A DNA stretch of 64,000 bases. Source: JAGVPT01 sp963827085. GTDB taxonomy: Bacteria; Bacteroidota; Ignavibacteria; UBA10030; UBA8401. Under the pieces are notes generated by a model that made no database searches, was not told where the DNA came from, and saw only the letters and a list, made by a program, of their open reading frames with translations. Position numbers and translations under genes: made by a program. This document shows, one piece after another, positions 17,818-27,034 of the stretch (its first letter is position 1; every line of letters begins with the position of its first letter). The stretch spans positions 124,001 through 188,000 of the forward strand of contig CAWGZY010000003.1 in the NCBI GenBank assembly GCA_963827085.1, read 5' to 3'.

Positions 17818-19365
17818 TTACTCCCATTCAATTGTCGACGGGGGCTTTGAACTGATATCATAGACGACACGATTGACGCCGCGGACTTCATTGATGATGC
17901 GGTTGGAGACAGCGGAGAGCACCTCGTACGGCAGATGCACCCAATCCGCGGTCATTCCGTCGACGCTGGCGACGGCACGAAGCGCAATAGTATTCTCATA
18001 CGTTCGTTCATCCCCCATCACGCCGACCGATTGCACGGGAAGAAGCACCGCAAACGCCTGCCAAATTTCATTATATAAGTTATTTTTGTGAAGTTCTTCT
18101 ATGAAGACGGCGTCCGCGCTGCGGAGGATTTCCAGCCGTTCGAAAGTTACCTCACCCAGAACGCGAATTGCAAGCCCCGGACCGGGAAATGGATGCCGTC
18201 CTATCATAGTTTCCGGAAGGCCAAGTGTTCGGCCCACCTCCCGCACTTCGTCCTTGAACAACTCGCGAAACGGTTCAACGAGTTTCAAATGCATTTTTTC
18301 GGGAAGCCCGCCGACGTTGTGGTGGGTTTTGATTGTCGCCGATGGTCCTTTAAACGACTGCGATTCGATGACGTCCGGATACAACGTCCCTTGTGCCAGG
18401 AAGGAAACGCCTTCAACCTTCTTCGCTTCTTTCTCGAAAATATCGATAAATGTTTTCCCGATAATTTTACGTTTCTGTTCAGGGTCGATCACACCGCGCA
18501 GCCGCTCAAGAAAAAGTTTCGAGCCGTCGACAAAATCGAGTGCGATATGAAATTCGTCCCGGAATGTTTTTACCACCTGTGCGCTTTCACCGCGCCGCAT
18601 GACACCGTTGTCGATATGAACACAGAATAATCGATCGCCGACAGCTTTATGAAGAAGAATCGCTGCGACCGAAGAATCGACGCCCCCACTGAGCGCACAA
18701 AGAACTTTGCCGCTGCCGACCCTCGATCGAATCTCTGCGACCGAGCGTTCGACGAACGACTCTGCGTTCCAATCCCCGGAACATCGGCAGATTTCAAAAA
18801 CGAAGTTCGAAAGAATTTTCTTCCCCTCTTTTGTATGAACGACCTCCGGATGAAATTGTACGCCGTAGATTTTTTTTTCTTGATTGCGGATTGCGCAGAT
18901 CGGCGCATTGTCTGAATGGGCAATCGGCTCGAACCCTGCCGGAAGTTTCGTCAACGCATCGCCGTGGCTCATCCATACTTCCGTCGATTTGGCTACGCCG
19001 GAAAAAATCCCGTTCTCCGAATCGACGATCAATCGAGCTCTGCCGAATTCTCTTTTCCCCGCCCTGTCCACTTCGCCGCCGAGCTGGAATGCCATCAATT
19101 GAAGCCCGTAACAAATTCCCAGCACTGGAACGCCGAGGCTGAAAATCCGTTTGTCCGAAATGGGGGCGTCGGCCGCATAGACGCTCGCCGGGCCGCCGGA
19201 AAGAATAATTCCTTTTGGATTGAAAGCCTGAATTTTTTCCAGCGGAATATTGAAAGGATGAATCTCGCAATATACGTGAAGTTCACGCACTCGACGGGCA
19301 ATCAATTGCGAATACTGCGCGCCGAAATCAAGAATAAGAATGGATTCAGGTTGAGACATTGGCAT
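17818..19365 (-). CDS. guaA: GMP synthase (glutamine-hydrolysing)
   Basis: Converts XMP to GMP. N-terminal class I glutamine amidotransferase with the nucleophile Cys in GICYGLQ and the His of FHPEV (about residues 80 and 170), then the ATP-pyrophosphatase domain with the P-loop LSGGVDSS, then the dimerisation domain ending DISSKPPSTIEWE, the canonical C-terminus. I place the start at ATG 19365, with GGTGA 8 bp upstream; ATG 19359 or GTG 19377 are possible. Confidence 0.97.
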   Translation of the reverse strand: MPMSQPESILILDFGAQYSQLIARRVRELHVYCEIHPFNIPLEKIQAFNPKGIILSGGPASVYAADAPISDKRIFSLGVPVLGICYGLQLMAFQLGGEVDRAGKREFGRARLIVDSENGIFSGVAKSTEVWMSHGDALTKLPAGFEPIAHSDNAPICAIRNQEKKIYGVQFHPEVVHTKEGKKILSNFVFEICRCSGDWNAESFVERSVAEIRSRVGSGKVLCALSGGVDSSVAAILLHKAVGDRLFCVHIDNGVMRRGESAQVVKTFRDEFHIALDFVDGSKLFLERLRGVIDPEQKRKIIGKTFIDIFEKEAKKVEGVSFLAQGTLYPDVIESQSFKGPSATIKTHHNVGGLPEKMHLKLVEPFRELFKDEVREVGRTLGLPETMIGRHPFPGPGLAIRVLGEVTFERLEILRSADAVFIEELHKNNLYNEIWQAFAVLLPVQSVGVMGDERTYENTIALRAVASVDGMTADWVHLPYEVLSAVSNRIINEVRGVNRVVYDISSKPPSTIEWE

Positions 19366-19564
19366 TATTCGATTCACCGAAGTCAGTTTTTAAAATTATG
19401 CTCACAGCAGGGAGTAACAAAGGGTGAAAACGACGCCAGCGGATGAAAGATTTTTATTATGTTTTTGTGCCAACTTCACCGGCGGAGTCGGTGTTGCATT
19501 AAAGATACGCTATCTCATGGGTTTCTGCAAGTGATTCCGTCTATCGGCAGTTGGCTATTTTAAT

Positions 19565-19993
19565 TTATCTCGTTTCCAACGTCTCGTTGGGAACGAAAGA
19601 GTGTAGCGCCTTGGTTCGTTCCCAAACAGAGTTTGGGAACGAGAGGATAATTACCGTGCACTACCTCAGAGCAAAGCAGCCCACTCCACCATATCTCGTT
19701 TTATCTCGTTTTTTATCTCGTTCCCAACGTCCCATTGGGAACGCAAGAGTGTAGCGCCTTGGTTCGTTCCCAAACAGAGTTTGGGAACGAGAGGATAATT
19801 ACCGTGCACTACCTCAGAGCAAAGCAGCCCACTCCACCATATCTCGTTTTATCTCGTTTTTTATCTCGTTCCCAACGTCCCATTGGGAACGCAAGAGTGT
19901 AGCATCTTGGTTCGTTCCCAAACAGAGTTTGGGAACGAGAGGATAAGTATCGTGCGTTACCTCAGAGCAAGGAAGCCCGCTCCCCCATTTAAT
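19565..19993. repeat. three tandem copies of a 148-bp two-palindrome repeat
   Basis: Copies start at 19565, 19713 and 19861, exactly 148 bp apart; the third is cut short near 19993. Each holds a palindrome CGTTCCCAACGTCCCATTGG.. and a second with CAAACAGAGTTTG at its centre, the same family as at 825-1212. The copies differ at only a few positions. The gene-free stretch 19366-20030 contains nothing else recognisable. Confidence 0.9.
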
Positions 19994-20030
19994 TGATTGA
20001 TTGTCGCCGTCTATTTTATTAATTTATACC

Positions 20031-20507
20031 GTGAATGTCGAAGAAAAAGCACTCGAGGAACGAATTGCCATCAACAACCGGAAAGCCCGGCACGAATATG
20101 AAGTGCTGGACTCTTTTGAGGCAGGCATCGTCCTTAGAGGATCTGAAGTCAAGTCTCTCCGTTTAGGAAATGCCAATCTGTTGGATAGTTACGCGTACGT
20201 GAAAGCGGGCGAAGTATGGTTGTCGGGCATGCATATCAATCCGTACGAACAGGCGAATATCCTCAACCATGAACCTTTGCGGGAACGGAAATTACTCCTT
20301 CACAAAAAAGAAATCAGAAAATTAGTTGGCAAAACATCCGAAAAAGGATTAACTTTAATCCCGCTGAAGGTGTATTTCAAGAACGGCCGGGCAAAAGTAG
20401 AGGTTGGCCTCTGCCGGGGAAAACGAAGCTACGATAAACGTGCCGCCATTGCAAAGCGGGAAACCGAGCGCGAGATGCGGCGGCAGTTTTCAAGAAAAGA
20501 ATTTTGA
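20031..20507 (+). CDS. smpB: SsrA-binding protein
   Basis: Partner of tmRNA in trans-translation. Conserved features are IAINNRKARHEYEVL near the start, GIVLRGSEVKSLR, and the basic C-terminal tail (RGKRSYDKRAAIAKRETERE) that enters the ribosomal A site. I choose GTG 20031, which gives 158 residues, the normal length; a TTG at 20001 would add ten unrelated residues. No tmRNA gene is seen in the window. Confidence 0.95.
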   Translation: MNVEEKALEERIAINNRKARHEYEVLDSFEAGIVLRGSEVKSLRLGNANLLDSYAYVKAGEVWLSGMHINPYEQANILNHEPLRERKLLLHKKEIRKLVGKTSEKGLTLIPLKVYFKNGRAKVEVGLCRGKRSYDKRAAIAKRETEREMRRQFSRKEF

Positions 20508-20573
20508 ACGTACGGCATATTCCCCAACTGCACAGCACACTATTCATCATCAATAGAGGATCAGTACCAGGCA

Positions 20574-21797
20574 TTGTTTCCCACCGTTAAGGAACAGATG
20601 GATGTTATCAAACGAGGCGTTTCGGAAATTATTCCGGAAGACGAACTCGTCCGCAAGATTGAGAATTCCATCCAGCAAAACAAACCATTGAACATCAAGC
20701 TCGGCTGCGATCCGAGCAGACCCGACCTTCATTTAGGACACTCCGTCGTGCTCCGCAAGTTGCGGCAGTTTCAGGACTTGGGGCATCAGGCGATTCTGAT
20801 CGTGGGCGATTTTACCGGGATGATTGGCGATCCCTCGGGCAGAAGCAAGACCCGCCCTTCCCTTTCGATCGAGGAAACGCGTCAAAACGGACAATCATAT
20901 TTCGACCAAGCGACCAAAATACTTTCCGCCAGCAAAGTAAAAATGGTCTATAATTCCGAATGGCTTGCACCGATGACCTTTGCGGATGTCATTCGATTGG
21001 GGAGCAAATATACCGTTGCCCGAATGCTCGAGCGTGATGATTTTACGGTCAGATACAAAGCCGGCGAACCGATCTCCGTCCACGAGTTTCTCTACCCGCT
21101 TGCTCAGGCGATGGATTCGGTAGCGATCGATGCTGACGTCGAACTCGGCGGCACGGACCAAAAATTCAACTTGTTGGTCGGACGAGACATCCAACGGGAG
21201 TTTGGAAAGGAACCACAAGTGATTTTAACGATGCCGATCTTGGTCGGTACTGACGGGGCGGACAAGATGAGCAAATCATTGGACAACTACATCGGCATCG
21301 GCGAGGCGCCGAAAGAAATGTACGGCAAGACGCTTTCGATTCCCGACACCCTTATTTATGATTACTTCCTTCTTGCAACCGATGTCAGCGCGGCAGAACT
21401 TGGATCGTTAAAAAAAGATCTGGACGGCAAAGCTGTTAATCCGCGGGATATTAAGCGGCGATTGGCGAGAACGCTCGTAACAATGTATCATGATGAGGCG
21501 AGCGGTGCTGCCGCGGAACAGGAGTTCGATAGGATTTTTATTAAGAAAGATGTTCCCGATGAGGTACAGGAATTCCAATACCGGGTCGCGAATGACGAGG
21601 TTGGCATTCTTCAATTAATGTCCGACACAAAAATGGCGGCATCGAAGGGAGAGGCACGCCGACTAGTCGAACAAGGAGGAGTTTCAATCGATGGAGTTAA
21701 AGTTGCCGACATTAACGCGCGCATCGAGCTTCTCAAGCCAATCATTCTTAAAGTTGGACCGAGACGCTTTCTGAAGGTTGTTCCACTCAACGTGTAA
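20574..21797 (+). CDS. tyrS: tyrosyl-tRNA synthetase
   Basis: Class I synthetase. HLGH (near residue 53) is the HIGH motif, KMSKS (near 230) the second signature, and the last 60 residues form an S4 RNA-binding domain. 407 residues, the bacterial TyrRS type with the shorter catalytic domain. The start is a TTG at 20574; relatives share the FPTVKEQ-type beginning. ATG 20598, with AAGGA upstream, is the alternative. Confidence 0.96.
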   Translation: MFPTVKEQMDVIKRGVSEIIPEDELVRKIENSIQQNKPLNIKLGCDPSRPDLHLGHSVVLRKLRQFQDLGHQAILIVGDFTGMIGDPSGRSKTRPSLSIEETRQNGQSYFDQATKILSASKVKMVYNSEWLAPMTFADVIRLGSKYTVARMLERDDFTVRYKAGEPISVHEFLYPLAQAMDSVAIDADVELGGTDQKFNLLVGRDIQREFGKEPQVILTMPILVGTDGADKMSKSLDNYIGIGEAPKEMYGKTLSIPDTLIYDYFLLATDVSAAELGSLKKDLDGKAVNPRDIKRRLARTLVTMYHDEASGAAAEQEFDRIFIKKDVPDEVQEFQYRVANDEVGILQLMSDTKMAASKGEARRLVEQGGVSIDGVKVADINARIELLKPIILKVGPRRFLKVVPLNV

Positions 21798-21852
21798 AAT
21801 GAAATCAACGATCGACAATAATAATACTTAACATAAAAGCGGAGATGAGATA

Positions 21853-22398
21853 GTGTTCGTTCCAACAAAAATGTTCTTCACCAAAGGAGTCGGCCGTCAC
21901 AAAGACTATCTTCAATCGTTTGAGCTTGCACTTCGAAGCGCCGGCATTGAAAAATGCAATTTGGTAACCGTGTCGAGCATTTACCCGCCGAAATGCAAGC
22001 GCATCCCGCCGGCTGAAGGGATCAAGCTGCTCGAACCTGGAGCGGTCACTTTTGTCGTCATGGCCCGTAATGCTACGAACGAACCTAACCGTCTCATCGC
22101 GTCATCGATCGGAGTTGCTCAAGCGGCGGACGAATCGCAATACGGATATTTATCCGAGCATCATCCGTACGGAGAGACGGAAGAAAAAGCCGGCGAATAT
22201 GCCGAAGATCTTGCCGCGACGATGCTGGCAACAACACTCGGTTTGGAATTTGATCCGACCTTAGCATGGGATGAACGTGAGAAACATTTCAAAATGAGCG
22301 GGAAAATTCTGAAGACATTCAACATCACACAATCCGCAGAGGGGGACAAAGACGGAAAGTGGACGACCGTCGTTTCTATCGCAGTATTGATTCCCTAA
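21853..22398 (+). CDS. pyruvoyl-dependent arginine decarboxylase
   Basis: Makes agmatine from arginine, a step towards polyamines. The proenzyme cleaves itself between two serines to form a pyruvoyl group; the site is visible as TVSS at residues 39-42. Other family signs are YPPKCKRIPP and SEHHPYGETEEKAGEYAE. 181 residues with a GTG start at 21853 (GGAG 8-12 bp upstream). No agmatinase or spermidine synthase gene is adjacent. Convergent with the PAP2 gene. Confidence 0.93.
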   Translation: MFVPTKMFFTKGVGRHKDYLQSFELALRSAGIEKCNLVTVSSIYPPKCKRIPPAEGIKLLEPGAVTFVVMARNATNEPNRLIASSIGVAQAADESQYGYLSEHHPYGETEEKAGEYAEDLAATMLATTLGLEFDPTLAWDEREKHFKMSGKILKTFNITQSAEGDKDGKWTTVVSIAVLIP

Positions 22399-22412
22399 GC
22401 ATGTTCCCTGGA

Positions 22413-22443
22413 GCGTAGGCCCGGTAAAAATGCCGGCCTACGC
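22413..22443. terminator. hairpin between convergent genes
   Basis: GCGTAGGCC pairs with GGCCTACGC across an A-rich loop, exactly between the arginine decarboxylase stop and the PAP2 stop. No clear T-run follows on either strand, so termination is inferred from position and stem strength. Confidence 0.55.
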
Positions 22444-22446
22444 GTG

Positions 22447-23199
22447 TTAGAACCTCACGGTAATATTCATCAAAGCCCCTCCATTGTTCGGAACAACAAT
22501 CGCCGACACATTCTCCGATTCCTTCCTGCCGATGATCTTATACATAATCGGAAGGATCTTCCCTTGACATTTATAGATGAAATATGAACTCCCGGCACCA
22601 ATCAATGCGCCCGCTAAAACATCGGACGGATAATGAAGCCCAAAATAGATTCTCCCGTACCCCACTAATCCCGCCCATGCAAATGCGGGAATGTACACTT
22701 CGGGCTTCGGATATCGAAGGGTCAGGAGTGTCGCCAAGGCAAATGCACCGGTTGTATGGCCCGATGGAAAAGAATATGGGTCCGTGCTGTCGAGGTGATT
22801 AGTGTATACGTCGGTCAAAGTTTCGTACGGTCGTTCTCTCCTCACACTCTCCTTTAAAACGTACCCGATCGAATACGCTAATATCTCGGAAGATCCAAGC
22901 AAAACTCCGGATTCGAATTCTTCGTTGTGGTTAGCGGCCAAACCGTATGCAGCCAAAGAGATGGGCGCCACAATGAGAATTGGATAAACAGAATTATCGC
23001 TCACCCCAATGAGCGATGTCTTAAACTGGGATTGGGCATTGTTAATATCCCGAAAGAGCCGGACATCGATAGTCGACGGGTCGCTTTGGGCAAAGGTCTC
23101 CCATGGACCTGTCAAAAACAGCAAAGCCGCTAAGCAGTAGAATGTTGTGCGTGAGCGGCCTGTGCGTAAAGCTGGAAAGATCAAAAAATTGTCAAACAT
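22447..23199 (-). CDS. PAP2-family phosphatase, exported/membrane
   Basis: The three acid-phosphatase motifs are present: KESVRRERP, PSGH, and GRIYFGLHYPSD. The family removes phosphate from lipid phosphates such as undecaprenyl pyrophosphate or phosphatidic acid. An N-terminal signal-like segment (CLAALLFLTGPWETFA) and several further hydrophobic stretches place it in the envelope. I choose the ATG at 23199, which overlaps the transglycosylase stop by 8 bp, rather than 23322, which would overlap it by 131 bp. Together with the transglycosylase it suggests cell-wall lipid or glycan turnover. Confidence 0.87.
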   Translation of the reverse strand: MFDNFLIFPALRTGRSRTTFYCLAALLFLTGPWETFAQSDPSTIDVRLFRDINNAQSQFKTSLIGVSDNSVYPILIVAPISLAAYGLAANHNEEFESGVLLGSSEILAYSIGYVLKESVRRERPYETLTDVYTNHLDSTDPYSFPSGHTTGAFALATLLTLRYPKPEVYIPAFAWAGLVGYGRIYFGLHYPSDVLAGALIGAGSSYFIYKCQGKILPIMYKIIGRKESENVSAIVVPNNGGALMNITVRF

Positions 23200-23914
23200 C
23201 TTTGGGAATAGTTTTACAGTACTCCGAATAATATGCCATAATTCTTTCAACATATCCAGTCGTTTGCTGCCACTGGGAGTAATATCCGCTCGTGGGACGT
23301 CCTGTTTCCCAAACATGCTCATGCAATGATGAATATTTCCTAGACAACAATGAGAGAGAACTTTTCACAGACTCCCATTCATTCGGGTCGTCGCTCATGT
23401 ATTTTGCCATAGCACGGGCATCGGTTATTCGACCTATACCGGCGTTATAAGCAGCCAAGGTTAACTTTAATCTATTATCTTCTGTAATACCTTTTCCTTC
23501 AAACGATCGATAAATTTTTCCCAGGTAATAGATTCCCCCTCTTATGTTTGTATGAGGTACGTGAAAGTCGACCTCGTCAAATCCAAGTTCTTCTGCAATT
23601 TGGCTTTGAGTTACGGGCATAATCTGCATAAGTCCTTCAGCACCCCGATGGCTCGATGCTTTCGGGCGGAATCTTGACTCCGTCTTCATAACCGCTAAAA
23701 CAAGCCTCCAATCGAAGCCATATTTCTGGGAGTATTTCCGTAGAGTCGGACCATACAACTGAAGAAAATGAGCTGAATTATAGTCCAACTCCTGGCGATA
23801 ATCGATTCCGGGTGTTACTCCAGCTTTTGTGCTATTTGCTGAGATAGAGCTGCCAAAACCAAAGTAAATAAGAGTCGGCAAAATTAAAAAACAATTGATC
23901 CACAATTTACCCAT
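23192..23914 (-). CDS. lytic transglycosylase (SLT domain)
   Basis: Cleaves the MurNAc-GlcNAc bond of peptidoglycan with 1,6-anhydro product. Signal peptide at residues about 5-27, then the SLT fold: catalytic Glu in MKTESRFRP, GLMQIMPVT, and AYNAGIGRI. 240 residues, a compact Slt/MltC-like form. First gene of a two-gene unit with the PAP2 phosphatase. The 270 bp upstream (23915-24184) shows no gene. Confidence 0.93.
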   Translation of the reverse strand: MGKLWINCFLILPTLIYFGFGSSISANSTKAGVTPGIDYRQELDYNSAHFLQLYGPTLRKYSQKYGFDWRLVLAVMKTESRFRPKASSHRGAEGLMQIMPVTQSQIAEELGFDEVDFHVPHTNIRGGIYYLGKIYRSFEGKGITEDNRLKLTLAAYNAGIGRITDARAMAKYMSDDPNEWESVKSSLSLLSRKYSSLHEHVWETGRPTSGYYSQWQQTTGYVERIMAYYSEYCKTIPKDV

Positions 23915-24184
23915 TTATTCCTCAAATAGTTCAACATTGCTTGCCTTCTCCACATAAAAAATTCGGACGATGAGAAGAACGACTTACCGAAAAAACATCA
24001 AAAGAAATCCAAGAATAAGCCTACAAGCTGGAATAAAGTAGGGAACAGGAGCAATAAAGTCAATTGATTCTTTCAAAATCGGAAATAACATTAACTGACA
24101 TCGGTAACATAACTGACAATTTGCTCAGATTCGTTTGTTATTAAAGGAATGACTGACAGAATGGCACTTAATTGAGGTCAAGAC

Positions 24185-25630
24185 TCAAGTTTTGAAACAT
24201 CTCACCCCCGCGTTTAAAATCGTCGAAACATCTTCTTTTGATCCTCCTTCACAATGGAAACGGATGACGGGTTCAAATGGCAAGAATTCAATCAATAGCC
24301 AACGGCAGTCACCCCATCGGAACTTTAGACCACAAATCCTTCCCTTAGACTCGTACTTTTCCAAATGATATTTGCCTATGGAGGTCAAATCCTTTGGCGG
24401 AGAGTTGAGTATCTTTTGAATCGCCTGGTGAGCGGAGAACGCATCGTACTTCATACCTAAGCTATCCCAGTAAACACACCCTACAGTATTCGATATTTCC
24501 CGAGTGATTTCATGCAGAGGCTTCACACTCATAGCGATCATCTCGGCGACAAAAAGGCTGGATAGAATTCCATCGCATTCGGGAATATGTCGGCCATAGC
24601 AAAATCCCCCAATTCCCTTAATGCCAAGCAGCCACTCACTCTTTAGCATTTCTTCAACGCCGCTTTCAAAGCCAATATCGACGCGTGGTATTTTCCAAGT
24701 GTTGCACAATCGCTTTACCTTGTCTGTCATAGCTGCTGACTTTAGAATACTTCCTCGCCACCCTCTCTGGTCATGCACATGCCACAAGAGTGCCAGCATG
24801 GTGTCTGGTATGTTCATCCATTCTCCATCATTGTAGACGACGCTGCATCGGCTTCCGTCGCCGTCTGTAGCAATGCCGAATTGTGGATCGACCACCGCAA
24901 CATTGTATTTCAAAGCACCGAGGTTCATCGGCACAGATTCCGGCCTTCGGTCAAAGAACCGGTTCTCAGGTGTCCCGAACAACGTCTGTGCGCGCCATCC
25001 GCAACCGACAAGAATGTCTTCAACGATAGTTTGCCCTGCTCCTCCCATCGAGTCGATAAGCACGTTTGCATTGTTTCTTGGATTCTCAGCAAATGAGCGG
25101 AGCGCAGAAAAATCGATGATGGTTTCGAGGTGAGAAAGATAATCGGGAAGAAAATCAGCCGGGATAATTTCTTTTGGGGAATGGCCTGAGAGTCCGGTTT
25201 GTTCTTGAATTATGTTGGAATGAAGCGCTTCAACCTTGGCTGTTGCTTCCGATGTAAACGGACCGCCGTACGCCCCCTTGAATTCTATGCCATTGTATTC
25301 CGATGGAAGGTCGCCTCCAGTCACCATAATTCCCGATGTGCAGCCATTGTGTAACGTTGCGAACGAAAGCGCGGGCGTCGGCACAACTCCGGAACTTAAC
25401 AGGACATCAACACCATTTTCCGCTAAAACTTTCGCAATGAGAGAGGCAAACTCCCCTGAGCTTGTTCGGCCGTCGAATCCAATTGCTACCTTGACTATTT
25501 CGGCGGAAAGGCGTTGTTGAAAAAGATAACGAACGAAGGCACGTGCAATACGAGCAATATTTTCTTCCGTACAATCATCACCAACTATCCCACGCCATCC
25601 ACTCGGACCGAAAGCAATATCGTTCTTCAT
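24185..25630 (-). CDS. phosphohexomutase-fold protein with degenerate active site
   Basis: 481 residues with the full four-domain alpha-D-phosphohexomutase layout: FGPSGWRGIVGDD at the N-terminus, VVPTPALSF before the phosphoserine loop, GIATDGDG in domain 2, and GRHIPECDGI in domain 3. Every catalytic signature is changed. The TASHNP phosphoserine loop reads TGGDLP (104-109), so the serine is glycine 106. The metal loop ends DGDGSR (256-261), with Ser for the third Asp. The sugar-binding GEESGG reads IKGIGG. The phosphate loop RPSGTEP reads EFLPFEP (448-454). I infer a non-catalytic relative, intact as a reading frame and coupled by ATGA to the zinc-ribbon gene upstream. Confidence 0.85.
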   Translation of the reverse strand: MKNDIAFGPSGWRGIVGDDCTEENIARIARAFVRYLFQQRLSAEIVKVAIGFDGRTSSGEFASLIAKVLAENGVDVLLSSGVVPTPALSFATLHNGCTSGIMVTGGDLPSEYNGIEFKGAYGGPFTSEATAKVEALHSNIIQEQTGLSGHSPKEIIPADFLPDYLSHLETIIDFSALRSFAENPRNNANVLIDSMGGAGQTIVEDILVGCGWRAQTLFGTPENRFFDRRPESVPMNLGALKYNVAVVDPQFGIATDGDGSRCSVVYNDGEWMNIPDTMLALLWHVHDQRGWRGSILKSAAMTDKVKRLCNTWKIPRVDIGFESGVEEMLKSEWLLGIKGIGGFCYGRHIPECDGILSSLFVAEMIAMSVKPLHEITREISNTVGCVYWDSLGMKYDAFSAHQAIQKILNSPPKDLTSIGKYHLEKYESKGRICGLKFRWGDCRWLLIEFLPFEPVIRFHCEGGSKEDVSTILNAGVRCFKT

Positions 25631-26208
25631 GAGCTTTCCGGTGGGAACTCTTCGTTGACGATTTCAATCGCGGCAAGATATTGATCGAGAGGAACAAAAA
25701 CTTTTACCGGGTATTTGAGGATGGAACGGCCAATAGGACCCTCGATGAAACCATCGGCAATAAATCCAATACTGGCATTGTTGCGCGGGTTCACGGTGAT
25801 TCCTGCACTTTCAAGTTTGCCGCGGACAATATTTGCCTCATAATAATCGACTGATTGAAACGCCACTGCCCAGTCCTCGGAGATTTCGACTTTCTTGTGC
25901 TCTTCGCAGAGCATTTTTACTCCTTTCTTCTTTGAGCAACCTTCGCACATCAGGCGCCGGCAAATAACACAGACGGCAATTGCCTTAACCTCTGGATGCC
26001 TCTCGCAGAAAAAATCATCATCCGACAATATTACTCCACAATGAACGCAAAATTCACTCTCGCCAGCGACGGATTCAAAGCAATTCGCGCATTTTTCATA
26101 CTCAATAGATTGTTCTTCGGGCAAATGGTCGACCAAGGCGATATTGCAGTCGCTGCATTGTGCTATGCCTGCTATGTACTCTGTTTTACAGTTTGGACAA
26201 AAAGGCAT
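25627..26208 (-). CDS. zinc-ribbon protein with DUF2007-like C-terminal domain
   Basis: 193 residues. The N-terminal 110 residues carry four cysteine clusters: CPNCKTEY with CSDC, CANC with CVHC, CVICRRLMCEGC, and CEEH, i.e. two zinc ribbons plus a B-box-like finger. The C-terminal part (EANIVRGKLESAGI to VFVPLDQYLAAIEIV) fits the DUF2007 signal-transducing fold. No membrane helix. Its stop overlaps the start of the degenerate mutase in ATGA, so the two proteins are probably made together and may form a complex. Confidence 0.75.
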   Translation of the reverse strand: MPFCPNCKTEYIAGIAQCSDCNIALVDHLPEEQSIEYEKCANCFESVAGESEFCVHCGVILSDDDFFCERHPEVKAIAVCVICRRLMCEGCSKKKGVKMLCEEHKKVEISEDWAVAFQSVDYYEANIVRGKLESAGITVNPRNNASIGFIADGFIEGPIGRSILKYPVKVFVPLDQYLAAIEIVNEEFPPESS

Positions 26209-26326
26209 TCGAGCCTCCTTTTAGTTCATCGCATTGTTCAAAACATATTACAGCGATGTCGCGCAAAACGCATATGGATCGTTTGAAGTTGCATAGCAAA
26301 AATATCCCAATCATTTCTTGTGGTGA

Positions 26327-27034
26327 TCATTGAGACACATCGGTCTGCGAATTCTTCAGCACTTCTACAAATCGCTGTGTGATAACACGCGGACGGGTGA
26401 TCGCAGATCCTACAACTACCGCGTACGCCCCGCATTTTAGTGCATGGGCGGCTTCACTCGGACTCCAAATTCTTCCCTCGGCGATAACTGGAATATGTAC
26501 CTCCGCTGTAAGACGTTCAATTAAGTTGAAGTCCGGAAAATCATCCGCTCTATCTTCTGTGTACTGTGTATATCCTGACAGTGTTGTCGCAATCATGTCC
26601 GCACCCAGTTCTGCTGCGCGGACACCTTCAATATACGTAGAAACATCGGCAATGAGCGGAATTCTGTAACGTTTACGGAGCAGCTCAAGGAATTCAAATC
26701 CGTCCAGTCCGTTTGGGCGAAAACGCTGGGTTACATCCAATGCGACGATGTCGGCGCCGGCGTTGATGAGGCCGTCAACATCGGAAAAATCGGGCGTGAT
26801 CAACGCCCATCCGTCGTCATAACTCCCCCTCGAAATGCCAATGATTGGGAGCTTAACAGTTGATCGCACCGATTTAATGTTATCAAATCCCTGCACCCGG
26901 ATGCCCACAGCACCTCCCATTTCCGCCGCCTTAGCAAATGCAGCGATGTAATCGGGGAAATTGAACGGCTCATCCCCTTCTGCATGGCAGAGAACGATAA
27001 CTCCATTTTTTAGTTGTTCGATTAAGTTTGCCAT
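26327..27034 (-). CDS. nanE: putative N-acetylmannosamine-6-phosphate 2-epimerase
   Basis: TIM-barrel enzyme converting ManNAc-6-P to GlcNAc-6-P. The beginning LIEQLKNGVIVLCHAEGDEP and GGAVGIRVQG match the NanE family, followed by IIGISRGSY, IVALDVTQRFRP, MIATTLSGYT and VIAEGRIWSP in the expected order. 235 residues, normal. No nanA or nanK is beside it, so the pathway is not proven; ManNAc chemistry also occurs in this window through WecB, 24 kb away. Confidence 0.9.
   Translation of the reverse strand: MANLIEQLKNGVIVLCHAEGDEPFNFPDYIAAFAKAAEMGGAVGIRVQGFDNIKSVRSTVKLPIIGISRGSYDDGWALITPDFSDVDGLINAGADIVALDVTQRFRPNGLDGFEFLELLRKRYRIPLIADVSTYIEGVRAAELGADMIATTLSGYTQYTEDRADDFPDFNLIERLTAEVHIPVIAEGRIWSPSEAAHALKCGAYAVVVGSAITRPRVITQRFVEVLKNSQTDVSQ

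Noticed and set aside
18088..18630. 180-codon plus-strand open frame
   Set aside because: Antisense to guaA; no recognisable protein features.
19565..19993. CRISPR array or tRNA cluster
   Set aside because: The whole 148-bp unit repeats, spacers included, and no cloverleaf is seen.
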